Source of the DNA: Agelaius tricolor
Taxonomy: Eukaryota > Chordata > Aves > Passeriformes > Icteridae
DNA length: 64,000 nt
Direction: 5' to 3'
Assembly (NCBI GenBank): GCA_023055355.1
Contig: JALJCS010000009.1
Location: 27,243,001 to 27,307,000 of the forward strand
This document shows, one piece after another, positions 49,406 through 61,400 of this stretch. Numbering within the stretch: the first letter of the stretch is position 1; each line of letters starts with the position of its first letter. The notes under the pieces were generated by a model that ran no database searches, was not told where the DNA came from, and saw nothing but the letters and a program-made list of their open reading frames with translations. Both the position numbers and the translations under genes were made by a program.

Positions 49406-52400
49406 CTGGAGGGGCAGAGAAAAACAAAAGCAGGAAAGCTGACCCAGGTTTCTGTTAGAGGGCATGGTGCTCTTCCATCCTTCTCCCAGGCTGCTAAGTG
49501 ATTTAGCCAAATCCATAGGTTCAGAAGAGCCATCAGCACCACTTAGAAAAGCTAAAAAGCACCAGAACAGCTGACAGCTTCTCTCTATGGACAGTGTATC
49601 AGCCAAAGGGCTAATGGATATCTGTGTCTGGTCCAAGGTTATGGCTGCATCCTTATGCAGCAGGATTTATTTTTGCCATCCTGCATTATGACAGTCATGC
49701 AGTCTTAGGCCTCTTCTGCAGCACTTGCATTACAACACAGACCAAACCACTGCCTGCCCCATGCAGTTAACTTCAGTAATGAATACTCCTGATTTTTGGC
49801 ATCTGAAGTATCAGCCTTAGAACCAGAAACAATTGTGTCTGTATTAAAGAATGGTTTCACAAGAAGAAAAAGAAGGTACCAGTTTGCCCAATAGAAGATT
49901 TAACTGCTTTGGAAAGAAGAAAACATAAATGTTCTCAGTCCTGTATATTACAGTTATATGCATGTTGTCTTTATCATCCAGAACTGCCAAGAACTCTTTT
50001 TGGAATAATTAATTTTCAGGGGACAAAAAGGAAAGGGTCTGTATATACATGGAGGGGCTGAGAAACCATTTGTGGCATCACTGTTCAGTCAGTTACACCT
50101 GAGCTACAATTAGAGTATTTCATGTCTAGGTAGAAAGGGGCTACTTCTGGGTTGTAGTGACATACCTTCAGCTGTGGGGGATAGAACATGATGGGGTCTG
50201 GAAATTCTCATACTATGAAGCTATTGCAAGGAACCTTTTATGTGTGGGCATAAAACACTTATAGACACTTCTAAATCCATGTAACAAACCTGATAGTTAA
50301 AACAGAAAATGCATTTCAGAGCACCTACACTTCCTCCCTTTGGGTCATCTAAAATAAACAACACTTCCAGAGAACTGTGGACTAGTTAGACCAGTGGCTA
50401 AAACCAGCCATTCAACAGAGCATTCTGCTGACCAGCCCAATATTACATACTGCTGTCTGCATGTTTGTAGTTTTGCATAAGTAAATGGTGACATCTTTCA
50501 AGGTAAAAATAGAACAACCCTGTCCCAGCTTACCCAAAATACTGCTGCTGCTCTATTTCATGTAGCAACTTGGAGCTCTTCTGTTCCTGAGTAGCTGGAT
50601 CCTGCTCTCCAGACAGTCTCAAAAATTTTAGGAATTGAAGTGGGAGATGTACACATGTTCTGAAGGGCATGGACATCTAGAATCACAACACAAGTCACCT
50701 GAGTTCCCAGGGAAACACATCCTCCTTCTTATCAGGACAATTTGCATGCCATGCAATTGATTTATTGGAGCACTTAAAAGGTAGACATTAATGCAGTGAA
50801 CTTTCTGACTCATGTATAAACAGAGCCCAGTGTAATCCAAACCACTTTACACAGGATGAAAGAAAGAAGAACTAGAGTTGTTTTAGCTGAATATGACAAC
50901 AGATATCTGTGTCACCCTGGTTACTTTTACATGTCATACTATTCCCTCTTCTATTTTCTTAGAAACAAGCTGGAAGGTAGATTTGAGATATCAGTGGGAT
51001 GAAGGAAAGCTTCTTATGACTAGGTGAGGAAGAGGGAAAGCAGAAAATGTAAAAATCCCATACACTGTTGTAAAGACTAGACTTGCCTTAATGCAGCAGT
51101 CACAGCAGACAACCCTGAAAGACAAAAGTCTCCAGCATTATCATTTGAGTACAGCTCAGCAGCTACCAATATTGCAGCTACAAAGTAGCTAATTCCAAAG
51201 TAATTCTGAATCCATTCTTGTGGCAGAACCAATCGATGGCAAAGTGAAGCAGCTGAGAACTCCACTATTCAGTTTGCCAGCTTTCCTATTTCTGGTAGTT
51301 TAAATCATTTGAAATGTATCAACATTCATAGCTTCAAGGCTTTATCTGCAAATGCTCATTACACTTCACCCAGCACTACCACCAGACAGTTGCTCAATTT
51401 CCAGGGGTTGTTTACTTGCTGTTTATAATCAATTCAGTGCTTCACAACTGCTTCAAATAGATTTAAGTGAGCCTTAATGAGCCTGAAGTTCCTCTATCAC
51501 TCTCCCATGAACAGAAAGCCTCTGACAAATAAGTGGATACAAGTAGGCTCAACTCCTTTCCCAGTCACAAGGTCTGGAGTTCTCTTTTTCAGTCCTTAAT
51601 AGAAGATTCTGGTGTAGACCCTGTCTCAGAACCTCTTCAAGCCCTGGGCTGAAGTTAGAGCAAACCTTTAGAGCAAAACACAGAATGTGATCTCAGAGAA
51701 ACTAATTTCATACTGGCACAGGAAATTTGGCTATTGCTGAGTTAACACTAAGAGTTAAAACTGAGATACTACTTCAGAGACAAGATTTTCCACATCCTCC
51801 CCAGCTGTAGACACTTTAGCCTGGCTTCTGCAGTAAGGCAAAGCTGAAGGGCTTAGCAACCTGGTCCTATCCAGTAGTACAGCCAGTGAATACTGAGAAT
51901 TCTCAGCACTGTTCTTTCACTTTTTTCTCCCTCCTCATTCAGTCCTTTTGTACCAGCTCACCTGCTGCAGAGGTAACATTGGTAAGGCCACTTAAGAAAC
52001 ATCTGCTTATGGCAACTGAAACAGATCTGTGGAAAAGAAAGTTATTTGTGAATGCAAATGAGAAACATCTTTGTACCAACACTATCCACCGCCTGCCAAA
52101 AAGCAAGCATGTAAAAAAACCTTCTAAAGGCTTTAGATTCATATACAATAACAGAGGTCAAGTAAAGGATAGCAAAGACACAGGAATTAAAAGCTAAAAA
52201 GGTAAAAAAATTCTCACTTGTAGGCCAGTGTTTTTATAATGCAGAGGTTTGGGGCAGCTGCCAGACAACTGGAGTTTAAAAAAAGGCTCTTGAGCAAACA
52301 ATAGCTGTATTGTGCAAGAGTATAGCAGTAGCTAGTTAAGAGAGAAGGAAGAAGAGAGACATTCTTTGAGGTAGACTGCAGCAATCCCAAAGAGATTAAA

Positions 52401-55400
52401 TCAGGGCAAATTTGAATTCAATCCTGAAGCAAAAAATGAGTCATAAGGAAGCTGATGAGTCGCTTGAACTTTATAAAAAAGAGCACATTCATACACAGCT
52501 GGCAGTCAGAAGTGATATTATCTTGAGAAGTAGAACTTGAGAAAGCTAAAAAAACAGCAGTGGGTAAGAAAGCCATTTTAGAATAGTCATAGAGCAGGCA
52601 AGTTAAAGCAGGGTCAGTAAGGTGAGAAGAAAACAAGGATTCAGTCTCAGGAGCATCAGATAGCTTGTGGAAGTAGCATGGCTCTGCTAGTAGAACCTTT
52701 GACTCTGTCCATACTGCTAAATAAATGAGGGCAAAAAAGTGACCCAAAAGCCAAGAAACACAGACTTCCTCACATCTGTGCTGCAAAGGGCCTGTACTCA
52801 GGACATCTGCTCTGGAGGAGTGGTTGCCACACTCCCTCTAAAGGAGACTCAGGGATAAGGCAGAAGTTGATAAATGTGAACAACCAACAGTCCTAAGCTA
52901 TACAGCTCCTTCCCTGTCCCCCTCATTTCCCCCACCTTCATGTCCACTTGGCAAGGTGGTTTGAGTCAGCACAACTCTGGTGTAGGAGACTGAGTCAAGT
53001 GCCTTTGTTTCACTGTTTAGGAATACCAAATTGCAGTTATTTACTTTGGGATTTCGGAGCTGATCAACAGTCATGGCAGTCAGCTCTCCTTGCATGGAAA
53101 TCAGACAAGAAGCAACAAGCAAAGGCCGGGCTAGGCTACTTTCTAGGCAATTTACCCAGCTTAAGCTAGATTAGAAGCCATCACTGCAGAAATACTAAAA
53201 AATTTTTCCAGCCCAAGGCCAAACTCAGATCAGCTGTTATGAACAGGATAAGCTGAGGCAGAGGGTGCCTCTGCAGTTCAGCACAGAGGGCCATGAAACC
53301 AGCCAGCTTTTGAAAAGGCAAGGGCAGCACCAAGAGAAGGAGGAGAAACATACCTTTGCTCTTGGCAAGACACTATCACTACCTTCTTGGAAGAGGCCTT
53401 GCCCTTCGAGCACCATCATTGCATATCTGGCTCCAATCAGCTCAGCAATGGTTGGTGATGGCCACTTGGTAGGAAAGGGACAGTCCTATTGAATGACAGA
53501 AGTTAAACATCAGATGAAGCTGAAGAAAGCAGCTATTTGGGGAGTTCATCTCAAAACTGAGTCCCAAAGGATCAGGAGAATTTTTGTCCAAAACCCTGTT
53601 TTCTTTGTAATAGGCAGTATTAGGTGACTCTGACAGTACCAGCAGAGAAACTACTACAGGCAGGTTGCTACAGTTTTCAAGCAGATTCCAGAACACATGC
53701 CGCCCTGGCCTCTCCTGGATACAAAATTGCTTTCCACAGAACAACACTCTCTTGCCCTTCTCTTTCCCAAGACCTATTGGCCCCATACAAATGGAAGCTG
53801 TAGGCTCGTGGTCAGCCAGGAGACAGCTGTGCTTTAATCCCCAACACACCTGCATCCCTCACCACACTGCTAAACAAAGAGGCATCAGAGAGGTCAGTTA
53901 GAGACTTGCCAAGGTGGGGCAAGGAGGGATGCAGAAGGAAAGAAAGAGACAAGGGCACAACACACCTTGTCAGGGCAGAACAGGGTGAGGCCATAATTCA
54001 GAGGGTTGCATGGGAGCACATAGACTCCAGTATTTCTCCCACAACCATTATTCAGAGCCTGATAACTTCATTTCTACATATATTATACATTTAAAAATCA
54101 CTAATGCTGTGCTATCCACATTTTGTTAACTACTTATTGCCCCTTACTGCAGCTTAAAAGATACTTGTGAGCATATCAGAATCTAGAGAAAAGGAATGGA
54201 CATGAAGAAACCAGGATAGTTCCATTCTCAATTACAGTTTGCTTGAGGAAGACTTGGTGGACACTTTCAAGTAATGTCATGGTACTTCCCTCTTCTTGTA
54301 TGAGAAACAACTTTATTTCACGTCATTAAAAGGGGGAAGCCACCACAAGAACACTACAGCATCCAGTCTTCTCTTGAGTGGTCTCCAAGGAGAGAAGAGC
54401 ATACCAACTTCAGATGGGTATACCATGTGTTCCAAGACAAAAAACACAGAGCATGCTTACTGCTTTCATGAGGATCAAGGTGCAAGTCATTACCAGATAT
54501 ATCAGACCAGGGTTGCTTGCTGACATGTTGGACTTACAAACTCCTTGCTTTGAAGGCCTCTCTCTAAAGATTTGGACCTTCCTCTGGAAGGAGGCAGCTG
54601 CCATTGGCTAGTGCTCAGGAAACACTTAGGCTTAATGTCTCCTGGCAGGGGTGCACTCATGGGAGGAGTGCAATTTGCAGCAAGACCTGGGTAGGAAGAG
54701 AAAGTTTTAGGGTGCAGAAAACCCACTATCAGTTTCTAAGTATTCACCCTGAGGGCTGGACACTCAAAAGCAGAACACTGCCTTCTGAAGGTAGCAAGGC
54801 TTACATCTCTCCCCCTCCAACCCATCTGCTCAGATCACATAAAAAGCAGAGGTTACAGTAATTATGCTTGTCAGTAGTAACTGATGAGGCTTCATTAGCA
54901 CCATTTAGTTTAATAAAATGAAGTGCTGCACTTTCTACTTGAATATTCAAACCACTCATTTAGTTTTTACTGAAAATTCCAAGTCAGGCCTTTGGGGACA
55001 TGCAATCATTGTTTTGAAGCTGCAGGAGCTACACAAGCTTCAGACAACTGCAGAGAAATTATCTTCTAAGGGCACCTCCCCAGACTCTTTATTTAGTATT
55101 GGAACTTGTCCTGCAAAGTATCTTCAGGTGATTAATGAAGTATACATTGAGCCCAGCCAAAAGGTTTGGGAGCCCATCAGGCCACTGGCTGTACTCTGTC
55201 ACCTGGTTTAGCTGTGCAGCCAGAAGTGCACTGACCTGTGCTGATACTCCTGGATACTCCTGATGGCCTGGTGGAGGAAAGGCAGGTGCTGGCAGGCAGC
55301 TTGGGAATGGTTTCCTGTAGACCAGAGGACAGGATCTTCATAATCTGCATGTAAGAGACACCAAGGCCACTTCATCAGAAGTACTGCTGCCTAATAAAAC

Positions 55401-58400
55401 CCAGGATACCCATGACTGATCAGAAATATTCAACTCTGTCAGAAGTGGAGGAAAGTGAAAAATCAGTGGGGTACATTTAGAAACTTTGTTTCTTCTCAGA
55501 ATGTAAAGTTAATTCCCCTGCACTCCACAGCTAGGAAATTCCAACTAAGCTAGTGAAGTTTCCAATTCACCTGTTCTCTCTCTTGCCCAGCTCCAGTAGT
55601 GGATACTAGTACTAAAGTGGCATCTGTTCAGGAACCAACTTGGTATAATCATCCCCACACAACCCATGGAATACATCGGAACCATTTTCTTGGCTCCAGC
55701 TCACACACAGCAACATTGGAGAACAGTTCAAGAGACCGTGACTAATCCAACTCATTAATTCAACTCAAACTCAATGCTTTATCTCACCAGCATTGTTTCT
55801 ACCTTGTCTAGAAAAGCAAAAAAAACCCCTCAAATTTTATTATATTAGTCTCTATATGAAAGTCCTTTTAGTTCAGCAGTACTATGTCAACCACAATGCT
55901 GAACATTCCTCCAAGTAGCTCAGACTGGGCAAGTAAAGCTAAGATTTTCTGCTTTTATAATTCCTATCTGTTTTCCTCAGTTAGGCAACTGCATTTCATG
56001 CAGAAATATTTACAGAAAACAGATTCCTGTTTGTATGCCAGAGCATCTATGCTAGACATGATGTGTTAGGGCTTAAGTTCTGTTCCACAGAATTTCAGAA
56101 TATGCTCAGACTGAATCCCAGAACCAAGCAGTCAAGCTTTTCATGACAGATCCAGGAGTTAAAGAACCAAAAGACTTTGTATTATGGTTTACTGAAGAAC
56201 AGTGCTCCCAAAATAACTCCACAGACAAACAAGTGGGAATTTACCCATCAAGTTCCTTCCTCAAAATACATCATTAAGTTTTCTTTCTATGAGCTCACAT
56301 ACCACATGAAATCAAAATACATCAGTACATCTAGCATCAAATGCCTCACTGTGAGGTAAGAGTAGGAATATTCTGGTCCACATTGGCCAGACCCCCATGC
56401 TATTATAATTTCTGCAGGATCTAGTTTTAAGAGACCAGAGCAGACTTCAGTTCTGTAGAATTCTGTAGAATATCCTGAGTTGGGACCCACAAGGATTACC
56501 AAAGTTCAACACCTGCCCCTGCACAGGACCACCCCAAAAGTCACACCATGTGCCTGAGAGCATTGTCCAAATGCCTCTTGAATTCTGTAGGCTTGGTGCT
56601 GTGACCACTTTGCTGGGAAGACAGTTCCAGTGCCCAACCACCCTGCAGGTGAAAAACCTTTTCCTAATAACTAACTTAAACCTCCCCTGACTCAGCTTCA
56701 GGCCATTCCCTTGGATGCTGTCACTGGTCAGAGAGAAGAGATCAGTACCTATAGGCTGCAGTCATGCCACAAACAGAAGTGTTTGAGAATGAAATGAGCT
56801 TCTGTAGAGGAAAGTACTTCAGTGAACCCAGTAGTACCAAATTTGTTCACTTCTGAGACAAGATTTCCTACACCAGGATTTGTTCCTGCCCTTCCAGGCG
56901 GGCTATGTATATGCTTGCAGCTCTAATTCCTGAAGTAGGCATCTCTCTATAGTCCTTCCACTAAAGCCTTACCTGAGCTCCTGCTCCCAGCTGCTGCGTT
57001 TTAGTGTTGGCAATTTCAAACTCAGTACTGGCATCTTGGAGATGTAAGAAATTATCACTTGGAGAGTTCGAGGCAGTATTTGATGCCACAAACATTTCTG
57101 CAGCGAGAGGGAGAACAAAAAACCCATACCCACAGACAAAATGAGATAGATCTGGGACAAGAAAATGACAAATTTGGAACGCATTGGAATTTAAGCTTTA
57201 GCTAGGCTTTGTCTGGTAGCTACATAATCTTTTATTCTTAGGTGATCGTCTAAGTCCTGTAATCTCACTTAGTGGACAGAGAAATGTGGACATCCATAAA
57301 AAAAAAAAGGCAAGTTGAAATACCTTTTGAGTCTTAATAAGCCACAAACAGATTTTTTAGAAATAACTATTCTCATGCCATACCACCTCTATCACACAAC
57401 ATTTGTATTTCTCACCACCTGTCACATTACAAATGCTATTGACAAGATAAGTGGGATTTAATTTCCAAGGCCATCTATTATTTTTAGCCAATGCTGACTT
57501 TGCTTGCTTGCTTGCTAGGTCACTCTATAGCAGGTACCTTTGTGCCTGCTCCTCTTTTCCTGTGCTTCTGCTGCTGCTGCCCAAGGCTTCGGTGGTTGTT
57601 TTACTTCTGCCATGAGCTGTTCATGCCACCTGGGCTCCTGTGGCACACACTGTTTCAGCTTCACCTTCAACATCTGCAGGCAAAGCATAGCACCACAAAG
57701 AGCCATTGGACAGAGCAAGGAGACCAGTGGTGACAGAACAACTGCATCAGCAATGGCCCCATTTTACAAGTGCTTGTCACCCAAGAGGGCACTGGGCCCT
57801 GAACACGAGACAGCCTTCAGCACTATGCATAGTGGAATACTTTAGTGACTCTCAATTTTGAAATCAAGAACTCCAGGAGCTTTCAAGAACTTCTCCAGAA
57901 CTTTCAAGACCAAAAAAATGTTGCAAATTAAAGAAGCAGTGGAGGAACTAGGAAGATTGATCATCTTTCTTCTACAAAAAATGTCAGCTCTCGTTTTTCT
58001 AGTACCATGTTTGGCAGGAGGGTCAATTCAAAAGTTAAGTATGATTAAGATAACCCCCTCCCAAATACAAACCAGTAGCTGAAGTATTAGCTTTATATTG
58101 CTTCAAAATGTCTTGTTACCTCCAGAATTACCTTGTTTTGCTATGATCAGATGCAGCACCAGGTCACCTACCAGCTCTTGATGAGGCTTGAGAGAAGCTA
58201 CATCAGTTTTGGGGGTCCTTGGGTGCTTTTGCTTGATGGTCACCTGAAGGAGCAGAAGTGATGCTTAAGAAATAGCTCTTTCTCTACTCCTTATACACTG
58301 CAATTCAGTGGCACAGTGAATGATACAGGTCAGGATTTGGGAACAGGGGAGATGGGGAAGGCACTAAAAAACAAAACAAGCCCAAAACAAACAAAAATCC

Positions 58401-61400
58401 CCCCAAAACAACAAAAAACCCACCTTAAAAAAACAAACAAAACCATAAACACCAAATAAATACAAAACAAACAAACAACCCCTCAAAACAAAACAAGGAG
58501 TTGGGAAGTGTGGAATAATGATGTTTCCTCATATGGGGTTTTGGTAGGGAAAGATTTGCCCACGGCAAACCAGAGGCAATCAGAAGTACTGCACAGCCCT
58601 TAGAGGCTTGTGCAAAGAGCACAAAGCCTTCTACCCACAACTGCTCTGAGAAGCAGCTAGAAAACATTGCACTCAGATATTAATGTCAGGAGTGATCCCA
58701 ACAAGCATCATGGTCACGTCATATTCATCAGTAAAAGCTCAGCTCCAGGGAGGAGAGCAATTGAACGGGTTAACAAGACTGTAACAGGAACTGTAGCAGC
58801 AGGCAGCTGTATGCCTAAGCCAGAGTCCCAGAGACTGGCTTACAGCCCGACATAAACTAGGAACAATAGCAAGACAGAATTGCAGGGCAGATATTCATGT
58901 GAAGCATCAAGCCCTGTGCTTGCTACACAGGGGAGAACTAACAAAAAAGTCAATTGCACATGCATGTCTTTAGCTGCCTTGTCCACTAATTCGTATTTTG
59001 AGGCTATGCCATTTTCTTTCACTTGTGTGTACAACTTCAGAACACGTGGGAGTGCAGGTAGAACAACACTACAGCTCCCCACAGTAGCTTTGCTTTCATT
59101 CATTTGCAAATTAGACCACTGTTTGCTAGAGAAGCTTTAAAATAGCTTTGCAGATGGGGAAATCCTCGTTTAAGAGCCTTCACAAAGACCTGAGCAGTAG
59201 CACTCTGCTTTCTTTCAGCATTTCTGACTACTACTCTTCAAACATATTTGTGCTTCTCGTGGACCAAAGAAAAACTTACTAAAAAGAAAAAAAGGGAAAG
59301 AAAAATAGAAGAAAATCAAGAAAATCAAGACCCAGATCATCCTGCCACCTTGAGTTACGTTTGTGTACTGCACAGTGCATTGATACATAGTACATTGCAA
59401 GGAATACAAGCTAGTTATGATGCACTCTCTCCTTACCAATACTATTTATTTACATGTCCATCAAGATACCATTTGCAAACACATGACATAGCATTACCTG
59501 GAGGCTGGAGCCACAATCAAGCCAAGCAAGAGCTGGGATTTTATAGAGGTACATGGTTTAGCTGAAGCTTTTAAACCTGCTACACTCTAGCAGCACCCAC
59601 AAAGAGGAAAAAAAGCTGATGTCTAGTGCAGTATGCAAAGATTTCACTTTTTGTAATACCGCTCTTTATTACAAGAAGAGTTGTGTCTCATCTTCTGCCA
59701 AGATGTCTGTTTGCAAAGCACGCCAATGCCACAAGGCCTTGTGCCAACGTTTTAGATCTGCTCATCATTCCCAGCTCAAGCTGCAGCAAGCAAAGAGTAT
59801 CACAAGCCTTTAGAGACATCCCAGACGTTTTTGTATCTGGTCATCTTCACTAACCAAGTGGTGAAGGTGGAAGTCTCTGCTCCTCCCTGTGAGGGGCTCA
59901 ACATTTTTTACCCTGACTAAATTCCTGCAGTAGCTGAGTGCACTGCCCAGAGGCCTCTGCCTTAGGCTGAGCCGAGAACTGTCTCAGAAGTGCATCTACC
60001 CTTGCATACACAGCACAGCATCTGGGAAGGCAAAGCAACAAGTAAAAGACTCCAGGTGCAGCTCAGCTAAAGGAGCCTGGAAAGACACAAGTGTCCAAGG
60101 TAGAAAACACAAGGCACCAAGAGTGTGCTCCATGAAACTGTTGTGTGCAGGGCAGAATAACTGCTGCAAGGAAGTGAGTGGTTGACCCTGGAGGGAGAAG
60201 AGGTTTACTGTTCCGATTCATGAAACTGGGGCTACTCCTGACTTAAAAAGTTACTGAAAATTAAGTACTTGGGTAGACAAACAGAGTGATCTAATGTTGA
60301 ACTGCAGCTAAAAGGGAGCCCAGACACTTCTGGACTTCGATGTACCTTTGGAGAAGAGGTCTCAACACATACTGCTCAGAAATGAAGTAGAGCAGATGTT
60401 TCCAAAGCAGACTCCAGTCACTCACCTTCCGCAGGGTGTACCTCTTGTGCTGAATGTCATCCAAAAGCAGCTCATAGGGAGAGCAAATACGTTCCTTTGG
60501 AGACATGCAGCGCCGTGGTCGCTCAGCGGCCTTGCGCAGCCTCACACCAGCCTGCAGCTCACAGATGACACTGGGCAACAGGGATACCTTGGAGAAACCA
60601 GCAAGGGCCAAGTCAGTAGCTGGCTAGAACTCACAGAGCAGCATCCCCTCCCTCCATGTAACAGGGCACACTTAGCAGCTGAAGTCATTCAGAAATACAG
60701 AACTGTGTCCTTTATATGCCCTTCTACTCACTTCCAGATCAGGGTGCAGTACCAAAGCAGAGAATTGCTTTTATTTGCAGAAGTTAATTTACAATAAGGA
60801 AACGCGTAGCTGGCTCACTAGGCTCATTCCCAAAATTTGTCATTAACTTTATGGATGTACTTCAGCAAAATACAGCTTTTGCTGCCAGATAAATAAATAG
60901 ACCCTTTTTCTTTCTGCAAGTGCTCCAAGTGCCAGAGTGTTTTCATATTACTGGTTCCTAGGAAACACTGGGAATGAAATCCCAAATCTTACCATTAAAA
61001 TCTTCCAAATTTTCAGAAAACTAAGGGTTGAAGTGTACAGAAAAAAAAGAGGAAGACAAGTAGGCAAGGGATCTCATACTTAACAGCAGCATAGGTTAGC
61101 AGTCTCAGCCTAGAGACACAAGCTAAAAACTCTGACATCTGCTCATCCTGTTTCTGTACTACTATCTGAGGATGTTCAGGCATGCAGTACAACCCAACAA
61201 AAGCTAAAGACAGGAAAAAAAAGTAATCAGCTCAATAGCATGCTTAGACAACATTGTAATGGAAGTGCTAAATCAATAGCTTATCTGGATCCCAGTGGCA
61301 AATTGAGTAAGAACAAGCCATTGTATTATAAACAGTGAAAGGGAAGCAAAACATTTTAGAAAACTGCCTCAGAACAAGGTATCTGACTTAGACTTCTCTC

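Larger units (their letters stand above)
56756..58171 (-). other. introns between WH2 and linker exons
   Basis: Introns 57537-57098 and 58171-57674 plus the end of the large intron at 56972. A four-copy TTGC repeat at 57501-57516 lies next to the exon donor. No other element was recognised. Confidence 0.55.
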
